Assembly (NCBI RefSeq): GCF_009729095.1
Contig: NZ_VTGX01000005.1
Coordinates: 248,001 to 312,000, forward strand
Direction of reading: 5' to 3'
Source of the DNA: Mycolicibacterium sp. CBMA 247
GTDB lineage: Bacteria; Actinomycetota; Actinomycetes; Mycobacteriales; Mycobacteriaceae
Length of the DNA: 64,000 nucleotides
Position 1 is the stretch's first letter, and each line of letters begins with the position of its first letter. The position numbers and the translations under genes are program-made. The notes under the pieces are model-generated. The model worked only from the letters and a program-made list of their open reading frames with translations, was not told where the DNA came from and made no database searches. This document shows, one piece after another, positions 1 through 8,247 of the stretch.

Positions 1-165
1 GCTGGTAGTGGTCCCCGGGTCAGCGATCCCCGCGGCGGCCAGGCGCTGTGCGCCCAGCTGCAATGCACACATGAAGAGCACCACAGCGCAACCTGCGATG
101 GTGCCGAGCAGCGTCAAGCGTCCCCGCCACACATTGGCTGTACCGGGCATTCGCACACGCGCCAT
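1..165 (-). CDS. CopD/CtaG-like copper-related membrane protein, N-terminal 55 residues only
   Basis: The reading frame starts at an ATG (complement of 163-165) and runs off the left edge. It begins with a short basic stretch, then one hydrophobic helix (about residues 18-38), then the residues LAAAGIADPGTTTS. The full-length protein at 25219-27258 has the same layout at its N-terminus, with LTATGLPDPGPVTTYG after its first helix, so this is probably a paralogue of that CopD plus CtaG fusion (Rv0102-like). Such proteins are linked to copper handling or cytochrome oxidase assembly. It is transcribed divergently from the DUF5134 gene. The family call rests on about 15 similar residues and gene context. 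Confidence 0.6.
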   Translation of the reverse strand, partial: MARVRMPGTANVWRGRLTLLGTIAGCAVVLFMCALQLGAQRLAAAGIADPGTTTS

Positions 166-219
166 AGTCGAACCGGCCTTCCGCCGCGAAAACGAACGAA
201 ACGTCGCGGCTATGAGAGT

Positions 220-238
220 CTACGACAACGCGTCGTAG
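220..238. promoter_or_regulatory. Perfect inverted repeat, candidate operator
   Basis: CTACGAC and GTCGTAG are exact 7-bp inverted arms separated by AACGC. The site lies in the promoter region shared by the divergent CopD-like gene (start 165) and the DUF5134 gene (start 377). Size and position fit a dimeric repressor operator. The TAC-GAC/GTC-GTA pattern recalls winged-helix BlaI/CopY regulators, but no such regulator is in the window, so the binder is unknown. Confidence 0.5.
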
Positions 239-376
239 TGCTGATGGGTGCGGGAACTTTCGCGCCCGCATCTGCGACCAAAGGAGGACGGCTGTACCCG
301 ATCAACCACGCGTTTGGTCGACGAACATGCTGCCCAACGACCCTGGCACCAACGACCCTCGCAGACAGGACCTGGA

Positions 377-1015
377 ATGATCGCCGATCTTGCACTTCGC
401 TGGGTGGTGACGGTGTTGTTCGCATTGAGTGCGGCTGAGTGCATCTACGCCTTCGCCGGCTCTCATCACCGTCTGAGCGCTGCGGTGAGCCAGTTACTCC
501 ACCTGGCGATGGCCGTCGCGATGTTGGTGATGGCCTGGCCGCGCGGGGCCGAGTTGCCGACACTGGGCCCGATGTTCTTCTTCCTGGCCGCCGCCGTCTG
601 GTTCGTGGCCGGGCTGGTGCGGTCCGGCACGTCGGAAAGCCGCGTGGTCAACGGCTACCACAGCGCGATGATGTTGGCGATGGCCTGGATGTATGCCGTC
701 ATGAACGGCAATGTGCTTGTGCGCCATACCGAAACGATCGAGAAGGCCGGTCACGACATGCACGCGGCGCACATGACGGGCCACCATGCCGGCAGCACGA
801 CGATGGCCATGGAACACGCGGCGGCGCAACCGCTCTGGATCCCTGCCATCAACTGGCTGTTGACGATTGGTTTCGTGATCGCCACTACGGTGTGGCTGTA
901 CCGCTACTTCGCGGCACGTCAGCAGTCAGAAACGTCGCCGTTCTCTCATTTCGGCACGTTCTGCCAGGCGATGATGGCCGCCGGCATGGCGATCATGTTC
1001 GGCGTCATGTTGTAG
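377..1015 (+). CDS. DUF5134-type integral membrane protein
   Basis: A 212-residue protein with about six hydrophobic segments and no enzymatic motif. A His/Met-rich stretch in the middle (about residues 115-150, with MHAAHMTGHHAG and MAMEHA) suggests transition-metal contact, plausibly copper. The family is DUF5134, common in mycobacteria and often near CopC/CopD-like genes. The ATG at 377 is chosen because AGGA lies six bases upstream and the first transmembrane helix follows at once; longer in-frame starts lack a ribosome site. The neighbouring CopD-like gene supports a role in metal homeostasis, but this is inference. Confidence 0.72.
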   Translation: MIADLALRWVVTVLFALSAAECIYAFAGSHHRLSAAVSQLLHLAMAVAMLVMAWPRGAELPTLGPMFFFLAAAVWFVAGLVRSGTSESRVVNGYHSAMMLAMAWMYAVMNGNVLVRHTETIEKAGHDMHAAHMTGHHAGSTTMAMEHAAAQPLWIPAINWLLTIGFVIATTVWLYRYFAARQQSETSPFSHFGTFCQAMMAAGMAIMFGVML

Positions 1016-1019
1016 CAGC

Positions 1020-1745
1020 TCAGGCGGCGGGGTCATCGGCTGAGCGGAGATGACGACGGTTGGGTGTGGCCGGGCCCGATTCGTCATCCTCACCACGTGC
1101 TCTGGGCGACGGGCCGCGAGGGCGCTCTGCGCGCGACGCCAGAATCGAAACTATCGCAGCCAATGCCACCGGCAGATGGCTCAGTACCCGGACCGGGGTT
1201 ACCTGCCCCGCGAGCGCATCTGACACCACGTAATAAGCCAGGAATCCGCAGTAGACCACCAGCACGCAGGCGAGGCCGGGCGCAATCCGATGGCGGAACG
1301 CCATCGCGATCGTCGCGATTCCCAGCGCCGCCGACCACGCCGTGGACTCGTTCAGCAGGTGAGCTCCGCTGGCCGACCCATGATGTGCGGCAACCATCCC
1401 GAAGTTCATGCCTGCCGCTTGGGCGACCGCCAACCCCACCTGGGCAATCCCGATGGCGACGATTGCGATGGTCAGCAGGCGCCGGCTCAACTGATGCCAC
1501 AGTCCACTGAGGGCATTGGTCCTGCGGTTCGGGCGTGCGCTCGCCGCGCCGATCAACCCGCCGTTGGCCAGAGCCCGTAGTTGCAGGGCTTGAACTCCGG
1601 CCCGGTCATACCAGGTGGCACATTCCCGGCAATCACGTAGGTGCTCGTCAACGCGCGCTGAGGGAACGGGCTCACGCTCCCCGTCAAGGCGCGCCGAAAG
1701 CGCCTCCCGTGCCACCACACAGTCCACCGGTCCATTCTTCCGCAT
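1020..1745 (-). CDS. Zinc-finger (zf-HC2) anti-sigma-like membrane protein
   Basis: About 241 residues. The N-terminus has the anti-sigma zinc-binding pattern H-x3-C-x2-C in DEHLRDCRECATWY, preceded by a conserved cysteine in VDCVVAREALSARLDGE. Four or five hydrophobic helices follow, then an Arg/Asp-rich tail. This matches mycobacterial zf-HC2 membrane proteins such as Rv0093c, considered anti-sigma factors. No sigma factor gene is adjacent. The ATG at 1745 has GAGG upstream; a GTG at 1727 (first residues VDCVVARE) is a realistic alternative start. It is convergent with the DUF5134 gene, with only four bases between the stops. Confidence 0.66.
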   Translation of the reverse strand: MRKNGPVDCVVAREALSARLDGEREPVPSARVDEHLRDCRECATWYDRAGVQALQLRALANGGLIGAASARPNRRTNALSGLWHQLSRRLLTIAIVAIGIAQVGLAVAQAAGMNFGMVAAHHGSASGAHLLNESTAWSAALGIATIAMAFRHRIAPGLACVLVVYCGFLAYYVVSDALAGQVTPVRVLSHLPVALAAIVSILASRAERPRGPSPRARGEDDESGPATPNRRHLRSADDPAA

Positions 1746-1803
1746 CGACCTCGGAGATTGCACACCTGCTCGGCATCGGCCCTCAACTCACCTGCGGTGA
1801 CGT

Positions 1804-3213
1804 TCAAACCATCGGGGAGTACGGCAGATTGCTGCTGGTCTGCGGGTCGACATGCACCGGCCTGCCTACATACGGGAATGCCCGTTGCGGACAGGCCGGT
1901 CGGTCACAGATCCGGCAGCCCGCTCCGATGGGGACGGTGGCCTCGGGGTCGGTGAGGTCGATGCCCACCGAATAGATGAGCTTGTCGGCATGGGCGAGGT
2001 CGCATCCCAGCCCGATGGCGAAACTCTTGGGCGTACCCAGGTACCGGCTCGGTGCCGCGGCCGAGGTTCTCGCGACCCAGAAGTAGCTGCGGCCATCGGG
2101 CATCTGAGCGACCTGGGTCAAGAACTCGCCGGGACGGGAGAACGCGTGGTGCACCACCCACAGCGGGCAGTTGCCCCCTACCCGGGAGAAGTGAAAAGCT
2201 GTGGCGGACTGGCGCTTCGAGATGTTTCCGGCGCTGTCGGTGCGAACGAAGATGAACGGGACGCCGCGCGCGTCCGGCCGCTGCAGGGTGGACAGCCGAT
2301 GGCAGATCGTTTCGAATCCCACCTCGAAACGCCGGGCCAGCTGGTCGATGTCGTAGCGCAGATCCTCGGCGGCCGCCAAGAACATCCGGTACGGGAGTAA
2401 CAGGGCACCGGCAAAGTAGTTGGCCAGCCCGACGCGGGCGACATCCCTTGCCTCCGTGCTCAATTGGTCATCGGTGGCGACGATTGTATTGACGAGCTCG
2501 GAGTGCAACAACAAGGCGATCTGGGTGGCGAGCTGGAATGCGCGCTGGCCGGGCAGTAGCCATCGCGCCACGTGAAGCGTGCCGGCTTCGGGCTGGTATC
2601 GGCGCTTCACGCTGGAACCCAGCACATCGCCGTCGTCCACCACGACCGCGATGCCGAATTCGGTGGACAGCAGGTCGGCCAGTTGTCGGTCGAGCCCGCC
2701 GATCTGCAGGCGATGGCGGGTGAAGAGGTCCTCGGCGGCGTGGTCGAGCGCGTCGATGTAGTTGCGGCGGTCGTAGAAGAAATCGCGCACTTCCTCGAAC
2801 GGCATCGGTCGCTGCGTACCAGCCTGCGCATCCAGGTTGGCCTGACCGTGCACCGCTTCCAGCTCGGCGGTGGCATCGTGCAACCGGCGGTGCATGCTCA
2901 CCATGGTCTGGCCGACCTCGGGCATGCGGGCGACAAGCTCTTCGATCTGCGCGGTCGTGGCCGGGCTGTCCGCCAGAATCTCGCGCAGATCCGAGACCAG
3001 GCGGGCATCGGTGTCCGGGGCGAAGTATTGCGTCGGCAGATCGAAGCGATCGGCCAGGGCCAACAGCACCGGGACCGTGATCGGTCGCTGGTCGTTCTCG
3101 AGTTGGTTGACGTAGCTGGTCGACAGTCCCAGCGCACGCGCCAGCGCGACCTGCGTCAGGCCTTTCTCGTCGCGTAGCCGTCTCAGGCGGGCGCCGGCGA
3201 ATGTCTTCGTCAC
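1804..3213 (-). CDS. prpR: Propionate-responsive transcriptional regulator PrpR
   Basis: 469 residues. An XRE-type helix-turn-helix sits at about residues 5-60 (LTQVALARALGLSTSYVNQLE), followed by the large sensor region seen in short-chain fatty acyl regulators of the RamB/PrpR family. Near the C-terminus, cysteines at about 433, 436 and 441 (CRICDRPAC) fit the Fe-S cluster described for mycobacterial PrpR. It diverges from prpDBC, the methylcitrate genes this family activates in response to propionyl-CoA. The GTG at 3213 gives a start directly before the DNA-binding domain; in-frame ATGs at 3255 and 3249 would add 12-14 residues. Its sister RamB is the main alternative, but the context favours PrpR. 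Confidence 0.9.
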   Translation of the reverse strand: MTKTFAGARLRRLRDEKGLTQVALARALGLSTSYVNQLENDQRPITVPVLLALADRFDLPTQYFAPDTDARLVSDLREILADSPATTAQIEELVARMPEVGQTMVSMHRRLHDATAELEAVHGQANLDAQAGTQRPMPFEEVRDFFYDRRNYIDALDHAAEDLFTRHRLQIGGLDRQLADLLSTEFGIAVVVDDGDVLGSSVKRRYQPEAGTLHVARWLLPGQRAFQLATQIALLLHSELVNTIVATDDQLSTEARDVARVGLANYFAGALLLPYRMFLAAAEDLRYDIDQLARRFEVGFETICHRLSTLQRPDARGVPFIFVRTDSAGNISKRQSATAFHFSRVGGNCPLWVVHHAFSRPGEFLTQVAQMPDGRSYFWVARTSAAAPSRYLGTPKSFAIGLGCDLAHADKLIYSVGIDLTDPEATVPIGAGCRICDRPACPQRAFPYVGRPVHVDPQTSSNLPYSPMV

Positions 3214-3247
3214 CGGTGCCGAGACTACTCCGATCGAATTACACAAC

Positions 3248-3289
3248 ATTCGCAAATCCAGTCGTCAAAGGACACAAAAATACGCATTT
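3248..3289. promoter_or_regulatory. Candidate PrpR binding sites in the prpR-prpD divergent promoter
   Basis: Two A/T-rich, near-symmetric elements stand out in this GC-rich intergenic region: ATTCGCAAAT at 3248-3257 and AAATACGCATTT at 3278-3289. RamB/PrpR-family regulators in mycobacteria and corynebacteria are known to use sites built on TTTGC/GCAAA halves. The first contains GCAAA; the second is a weaker match. Found by eye. Confidence 0.4.
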
Positions 3290-3333
3290 ACAGGTGGTTT
3301 CGTTGGTGATCGCAGCTGCGTACCGTGCGGAAC

Positions 3334-4851
3334 ATGCTTGAACATGACGTCAGAACACGGCGCAGCGCCGAGGACTTCCCGCGCAGTGAGCACTTGGCTT
3401 TCAAGATCGCCGAGATCGCCGCCGACCCGGTAGCGGTACCACCCGAGACCGAGGCGATGGTGATCAACCGCATCATCGACAACGCCGCGGTATCGGCCGC
3501 CTCGGTGATTCGCCGGCCGGTGACCGTCGCCCGTGTGCAGGCGCTCGCGCACAAGACGCCGCGGGGCGCCACGGTGTTCGGCGTCGGCGGTACGGTTTCG
3601 CCCGAGTGGGCGGCGTGGGCCAACGGCGTCGCAGTCCGCGAACTGGATTTCCACGACACCTTTCTGGCCGCCGAGTACTCGCATCCGGGTGACAACATCC
3701 CGGCTCTGGTCGCGGTGGCACAGCAGCTGGGCGTGGGTGGTGCCGACCTGATCCGCGGGATCGCCACCGCCTACGAGGTGCAGGTCGACCTGGCCAAGGG
3801 AATCTGCTTGCACCAGCACAAGATCGACCACGTTGCCCACCTGGGGCCGTCGGTCGCTGCCGGTTTGGGCACCATGTTGCGGCTGGATCCCGAGACCATT
3901 TACGCCGCAATCGGTCAGGCGCTGCACCTGACCACTGCGACCCGTCAGTCGCGCAAGGGGTTGATCTCCAGTTGGAAGGCCTACGCACCGGCGTGGGCGG
4001 GCAAGGTTGCGATCGAGGCCGTCGACCGGGCGATGCGCGGCGAGGGGGCGCCAGCCCCGATCTGGGAGGGCGAGGACGGCGTGATCGCCTGGCTGCTGTC
4101 CGGGCCGGACCACACCTACCAGGTGCCGCTGCCCGGTCCGGGAGAACCCAAGCGCGCCATCCTGGACACCTACACCAAGGAGCATTCGGCGGAGTACCAG
4201 AGCCAGGCGCCCATCGACCTGGCACGCCGGATGCGTGAGCGCTTGCTCGGTTTGGGAGGCGACCTGGACCAGATCGCCACGATCGTGCTGCACACCAGCA
4301 ACCACACCCATGTGGTGATCGGTACCGGATCCAACGATCCGCAGAAGTTCGATCCCGACGCATCCCGTGAAACGCTGGACCACTCGGTGATGTACATCTT
4401 CGCCGTCGCGTTGCAGGACGGTACCTGGCACCATGAGCGGTCCTACGCCCCCGAGCGAGCCCACCGACCCGACACCGTCGAACTGTGGAGCAAGATCTCC
4501 ACGGTCGAGGATCCGGAGTGGACGCGGCGTTACCACTCGATCGACCCGGCCGAGAAGGCCTTCGGAGCCAAGGCCGTCATCACCCTCAAGAGCGGCGAGA
4601 CGATCGTCGACGAACTCGCCGTCGCCGATGCCCACCCGCTCGGTGCACGCCCGTTCGAGCGCGAGCAGTACGTCACCAAATTCGCCGAACTGGCCGAAGG
4701 CGTCGTCGAAACCGAAGAGCAGCAACGGTTCCTCACTGCAGTCGAGAACGTCTCGGTGACCAAGGCAGGCGGGCTCGGCGCACTCAATGTCCGTGTCGAC
4801 CCGCGGGTGCTGGAGAAGGCGCCGACGGTTCCCTCGGGGATTTTCCGATGA
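3334..4851 (+). CDS. prpD: 2-methylcitrate dehydratase
   Basis: 505 residues, the usual length for the MmgE/PrpD family. It dehydrates 2-methylcitrate to 2-methyl-cis-aconitate in the methylcitrate cycle, which removes propionyl-CoA from odd-chain fatty acids and cholesterol. Family features include RELDFHDTFLAAEYSHPGDNIPA (split here by position: about residues 104-126) and a conserved HLTTATRQSRKG stretch. The ATG at 3334 is chosen over an upstream in-frame GTG at 3325 because GCGGAA precedes it. It is the first gene of prpD-prpB-prpC and its TGA overlaps the first copy of a 32-bp repeat. Adjacent prpR probably activates it. Confidence 0.93.
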   Translation: MLEHDVRTRRSAEDFPRSEHLAFKIAEIAADPVAVPPETEAMVINRIIDNAAVSAASVIRRPVTVARVQALAHKTPRGATVFGVGGTVSPEWAAWANGVAVRELDFHDTFLAAEYSHPGDNIPALVAVAQQLGVGGADLIRGIATAYEVQVDLAKGICLHQHKIDHVAHLGPSVAAGLGTMLRLDPETIYAAIGQALHLTTATRQSRKGLISSWKAYAPAWAGKVAIEAVDRAMRGEGAPAPIWEGEDGVIAWLLSGPDHTYQVPLPGPGEPKRAILDTYTKEHSAEYQSQAPIDLARRMRERLLGLGGDLDQIATIVLHTSNHTHVVIGTGSNDPQKFDPDASRETLDHSVMYIFAVALQDGTWHHERSYAPERAHRPDTVELWSKISTVEDPEWTRRYHSIDPAEKAFGAKAVITLKSGETIVDELAVADAHPLGARPFEREQYVTKFAELAEGVVETEEQQRFLTAVENVSVTKAGGLGALNVRVDPRVLEKAPTVPSGIFR

Positions 4852-4918
4852 GCGCTTGCGCGAAGAGAGAGGGCTTGCGATGAGCGCTTGCGCGAAGAGA
4901 GAGGGCTTGCGATGAGCG
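4848..4918 (+). repeat. 32-bp tandem repeat carrying two 11-codon ORFs before prpB
   Basis: A 32-bp unit starting ATGAGCGCTTGCGCGAAGAG is repeated exactly twice (4848-4879 and 4880-4911), then its first seven bases recur as the prpB start (ATGAGCG at 4912). Each unit holds a Shine-Dalgarno-like AGAGAGAGGG. Read from its ATG, each encodes MSACAKREGLR and ends in a TGA that overlaps the next ATG as ATGA. The first ATG overlaps the prpD stop. The result is a chain of overlapping stops and starts from prpD through two short peptides to prpB. A related 20-mer occurs at 61237-61256 on the other strand. Confidence 0.9.
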
Positions 4919-5829
4919 GGTTGCTCGGCTCTGACACCCCGGCATCGGAGAAGCGCCGAAAGTTCCGCCGCGGGTTGGAGTCCGGTCGGCTCTTGCGCTT
5001 CCCGGGTGCGTTCTCCCCGCTGGTGGCCAAGCTCGTTGCCGAGATCGGCTTCGACGGCGTCTACGTTTCGGGCGCGGTCCTGTCTGCCGACCTGGGCCTA
5101 CCCGACATCGGGTTGACGACGCTGACCGAGGTGGTCGGTCGCGGCGCCCAGATCGCCTCGGTCACCGATCTTCCGACGTTCATCGACGCAGACACCGGAT
5201 TCGGTGAACCGATGAGCGCCGCCCGCACCGTGGCGCTGCTCGAAGATGCGGGTTTGGCCGGACTTCACCTGGAAGACCAGGTGAACCCCAAGCGTTGCGG
5301 ACATCTCGACGGTAAGGCCGTGGTCGAGACCTCGGAGATGGTCAAACGTCTACGCGCGGCTGTCTCGGCCCGACGCGACCCCAATTTCATCATCTGCGCC
5401 CGTACCGACGCCGCGGGGATCGAGGGGATCCCCGCGGCGACCGACCGGGCCAAGGCCTACGCCGACGCCGGCGCCGACCTGATCTTCACCGAGGCTCTGC
5501 ACACCCCGGCAGATTTCGAGCAGTTCCGGGAGGCCGTCGACGTTCCGCTGCTGGCCAACATGACCGAGTTCGGAAAGTCTGAACTGCTGACGACTCAGCA
5601 GTTGTCCGAGATCGGCTACAACGTGGTGCTCTACCCGGTGACCACGCTTCGGCTGGCGATGCACGCCGTCGAGGGTGGCCTGCGCGAAATGGCTTCGGCA
5701 GGAACACAATCCGGTCTGCTCGATCAGATGCAACACCGCAGCCGGTTGTACGAGCTGCTGCGCTACTCCGATTACAGCGAGTTCGATTCCGACGTCTACA
5801 ACTTCGCGCTGAAGGGAGCGACATCATGA
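4912..5829 (+). CDS. prpB: 2-methylisocitrate lyase
   Basis: 305 residues, typical of PrpB. It splits 2-methylisocitrate into pyruvate and succinate. The isocitrate-lyase superfamily signature is present as KRCGH at residues 127-131, inside LEDQVNPKRCGHLDG, with the catalytic cysteine; DADTGFGEP (92-100) is the metal/substrate loop. In M. tuberculosis isocitrate lyase can do this step, whereas many fast growers keep a dedicated PrpB as here. The ATG at 4912 is the third in a row of repeat-derived ATGs and has AGAGAGAGGG upstream. The stop overlaps prpC by four bases. Confidence 0.92.
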   Translation: MSGLLGSDTPASEKRRKFRRGLESGRLLRFPGAFSPLVAKLVAEIGFDGVYVSGAVLSADLGLPDIGLTTLTEVVGRGAQIASVTDLPTFIDADTGFGEPMSAARTVALLEDAGLAGLHLEDQVNPKRCGHLDGKAVVETSEMVKRLRAAVSARRDPNFIICARTDAAGIEGIPAATDRAKAYADAGADLIFTEALHTPADFEQFREAVDVPLLANMTEFGKSELLTTQQLSEIGYNVVLYPVTTLRLAMHAVEGGLREMASAGTQSGLLDQMQHRSRLYELLRYSDYSEFDSDVYNFALKGATS

Positions 5830-6959
5830 CCATGACCGCGCACCACGCCGAACAGCCACGCATCCGTAAGGGGCTCGTCGGGGTGATTGTCGATACCACC
5901 GCCATCTCCAAGGTTGTCCCGGAAACCAACTCACTGACCTACCGGGGCTACGCCGTTCAGGACCTGGCCGCTCACTGCAGCTTCGAACAGGTCGCCTACC
6001 TGCTGTGGCACGGTGAGCTTCCCACCGATCAGGAACTGGCCCTGTTCACCCAGCGTGAGCGGGCCTCGCGGCGTCTCGACCGGTCCATGCACTCGCTGCT
6101 GGCCAAGCTGCCCGACAACTGCCATCCGATGGACGTGGTGCGAACCGCGATCAGCTACCTCGGCGCCGAAGACCCCGATGAGGATGTCAGCACCGCGGCG
6201 GCCAACTTCGCCAAGTCGCTGCGTATGTTTGCGGTTCTGCCCACCATCGTTGCCGCCGATATGCGCCGCCGGCGGGGTCTTGAACCCATCGCGCCGCACA
6301 GCCACATGGGCTATTCGGAGAACTTCCTCAACATGTGCTTCGGTGAGGTACCGGATCCGGTGATCGTCAAGGCCTTGGAGCAGTCGATGGTGCTCTACGC
6401 CGAACACAGCTTCAACGCCTCCACGTTCGCGGCGCGCGTTGTCACCTCGACGCAATCCGATATCTACAGCGCGGTGACGGCGGCGATCGGTGCACTGAAG
6501 GGCTCACTGCACGGTGGGGCCAACGAGGCCGTCATGCACGACATGCTTGAGATCGGGAGCGCCGACCGTGCCGCGGAATGGCTGCACGGCAAACTGTCCC
6601 GCAAGGACAAGGTGATGGGGTTTGGTCACCGGGTCTACAAGAACGGCGATTCCCGGGTGCCCGCCATGAAAGCCGCCCTGCACCGTATTGCGGCGGTGCG
6701 TGACGGGCAGCGGTGGCTGGACATCTACGACCGTCTGGAACAGAACATGCTCGCCGCCACCGGGATCAGGCCCAACCTGGATTTTCCGACCGGTCCGGCC
6801 TATTACCTCATTGGCTTCGACATACCCAGCTTCACACCACTTTTCGTGATGAGCCGGATCACCGGATGGACGGCCCACATCATGGAACAGGCGGCCTCCA
6901 ACGCGCTCATCCGGCCACTCAGTGAATACAGGGGACATCCGCAACGCGCCCTCTCGTGA
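5826..6959 (+). CDS. prpC: 2-methylcitrate synthase
   Basis: 377 residues, citrate synthase family. It condenses propionyl-CoA with oxaloacetate. The citrate synthase signature is at residues 266-277 (FGHRVYKNGDSR), and LHGGANEAV (228-236) holds another active-site histidine. The short length and operon position after prpD-prpB favour methylcitrate synthase over the TCA citrate synthase, though this family often accepts both substrates. It overlaps prpB by ATGA, implying coupled translation. It completes the dedicated methylcitrate genes; no methylcitrate-specific AcnD/PrpF is present, so ordinary aconitase would be needed for hydration. Confidence 0.92.
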   Translation: MTMTAHHAEQPRIRKGLVGVIVDTTAISKVVPETNSLTYRGYAVQDLAAHCSFEQVAYLLWHGELPTDQELALFTQRERASRRLDRSMHSLLAKLPDNCHPMDVVRTAISYLGAEDPDEDVSTAAANFAKSLRMFAVLPTIVAADMRRRRGLEPIAPHSHMGYSENFLNMCFGEVPDPVIVKALEQSMVLYAEHSFNASTFAARVVTSTQSDIYSAVTAAIGALKGSLHGGANEAVMHDMLEIGSADRAAEWLHGKLSRKDKVMGFGHRVYKNGDSRVPAMKAALHRIAAVRDGQRWLDIYDRLEQNMLAATGIRPNLDFPTGPAYYLIGFDIPSFTPLFVMSRITGWTAHIMEQAASNALIRPLSEYRGHPQRALS

Positions 6960-7177
6960 TCTCCAAGGTTCTGGTCGCCAACAGTGGCTGATGGCGCCGG
7001 GATCGTTGCCACGCCCGTCGTCAGACAAACGCGGGCGACTCGAGGTCCGTCGTCAACTTGAGGCCGCGCGGTAGCCCCTGGAACCAATACCGCCGCGGCG
7101 CTCGAGCTCGGCCGATGAGTTTTGGCTTCCCCCCGAGTCCAATCAGCATCCATTGTTGATCGAACGAGAGAGAACAC

Positions 7178-7825
7178 GTGGCCCAGCTGCTCAAAGTCCA
7201 GAACTTCAACGTTTCCAGCGACGGTTTCGGTGCCGGCGAGAACCAGAGCTTTGAGCGTCCGTTCGGCCATGCCGACCCGGGGGACATGTTCGCCTGGGCC
7301 GGCGCCACGGCAAGCTGGCCCAACCGCACCGACCCGGGTGGCAGTCGTGGCCTCGATGACTACCTCACCCGGGACTTCCACAACAACATCGGTGCCGAGA
7401 TCATGGGTCGCAACAAGTTCAGCCCGTTCCGCGGTCCGTGGCAGGACCACGAATGGCAGGGCTGGTGGGGTGACGTGCCGCCGTTTCACACTCCGGTGTT
7501 CGTCCTGACCCACCACGAACGGCCATCGTTCACCCTGTCCGACACCACGTTCCACTTCGTCGACGCCGATCCGGCTACCGTGCTGGAGCAGGCCCGGGCT
7601 GCCGCGCAGGGCAAAGATGTGCGGCTGGGCGGTGGAGCGCTCACCATCCGGGAGTTCCTCGATGCCGGGCTGGTCGACACCCTGCACGTGGCGGTGTCCC
7701 CGGTCGAGTTGGGCAGCGGGTCTCGCCTATGGGAATCACCCGACGAGTTGGACGACCGGTTTCACCATGACGTCGTACCCAGCCCCAGCGGCGGGGTTAC
7801 CCATCATCTGTTCTGGCGAAGGTGA
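7178..7825 (+). CDS. Dihydrofolate-reductase-like (RibD C-terminal domain) reductase
   Basis: 215 residues of the dihydrofolate reductase/RibD C-terminal superfamily. Recognisable parts are VQNFNVSSDGF near the start, GAEIMGRNKF in the middle and the nucleotide-binding DVRLGGGALTIREFLDAGLVDTLHV near residues 147-171. These NADPH-binding proteins are widespread in actinobacteria and mostly uncharacterised, so no substrate can be given. The GTG at 7178 follows GAGAGAGAAC. It stands alone between prpC and an Excalibur gene. The 218 bases before it show no operator or repeat I recognise. Confidence 0.78.
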   Translation: MAQLLKVQNFNVSSDGFGAGENQSFERPFGHADPGDMFAWAGATASWPNRTDPGGSRGLDDYLTRDFHNNIGAEIMGRNKFSPFRGPWQDHEWQGWWGDVPPFHTPVFVLTHHERPSFTLSDTTFHFVDADPATVLEQARAAAQGKDVRLGGGALTIREFLDAGLVDTLHVAVSPVELGSGSRLWESPDELDDRFHHDVVPSPSGGVTHHLFWRR

Positions 7826-7965
7826 CCGCTCAACGCTGAAGAAGGTCGGCGGCGCGCCCTGAGCGCCGACCATCCCAGTTTTTCGAAAATGCCATCGACC
7901 AATGGCTTCCTCCGATTACGCTTCGCCTGCCTACGCAGGCGTCAATATCAAGATCGGAGCTCTCC

Positions 7966-8157
7966 ATGGTTCGTGCATTCCTCGCAGTAGCGATATTCGG
8001 TGGCCTCGTATTGGGTGGTGCGGCCACGGCCGCGGCCGACCCGTATTACAAGAACTGCGCCGCCGCCAGACAAGCCGGCGCAGCGCCGATACATCAGGGC
8101 GAACCCGGCTATGCATCGCACCTGGACCGCGACGGCGACGGTATCGCCTGCGAGTAG
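7966..8157 (+). CDS. Small secreted Excalibur-domain protein
   Basis: 63 residues. Residues 1-25 form a clear Sec signal peptide (MVRAFLAVAIFGGLVLGG, then ATAAADP as cleavage site). The mature part has the Excalibur pattern: YKNCAAARQAGAAPI, then a calcium-loop-like DRDGDGIACE. Excalibur domains occur on exported actinobacterial and firmicute proteins and are thought to bind calcium; two cysteines probably pair. Similar tiny Excalibur proteins are common in mycobacteria. A strong hairpin directly follows, so it is likely monocistronic. Confidence 0.85.
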   Translation: MVRAFLAVAIFGGLVLGGAATAAADPYYKNCAAARQAGAAPIHQGEPGYASHLDRDGDGIACE

Positions 8158-8185
8158 TTCGAGAATCACCAACTCGAGAACAAGG

Positions 8186-8223
8186 AACGGCCCCGGACCC
8201 GCAGCTGCGGGTCCGGGGCCGTT
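8186..8223. terminator. Strong perfect hairpin terminator
   Basis: A perfect 38-base palindrome (19-base arms beginning AACGGCCCCGGACCC, centre CAGCTG) lies between the Excalibur gene and the convergent tetR gene. The arms end in AA/TT, giving a short T run. It can serve both strands. Confidence 0.85.
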
Positions 8224-8247
8224 TCATTTCCTGATGAGCCCGGTAGG

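Noticed and set aside
3265..4725. 486-codon open frame on the minus strand across prpD
   Set aside because: Antisense shadow of a high-GC gene; low-complexity Arg/Asp/Gly composition with no family motif, while the plus frame is clearly PrpD.
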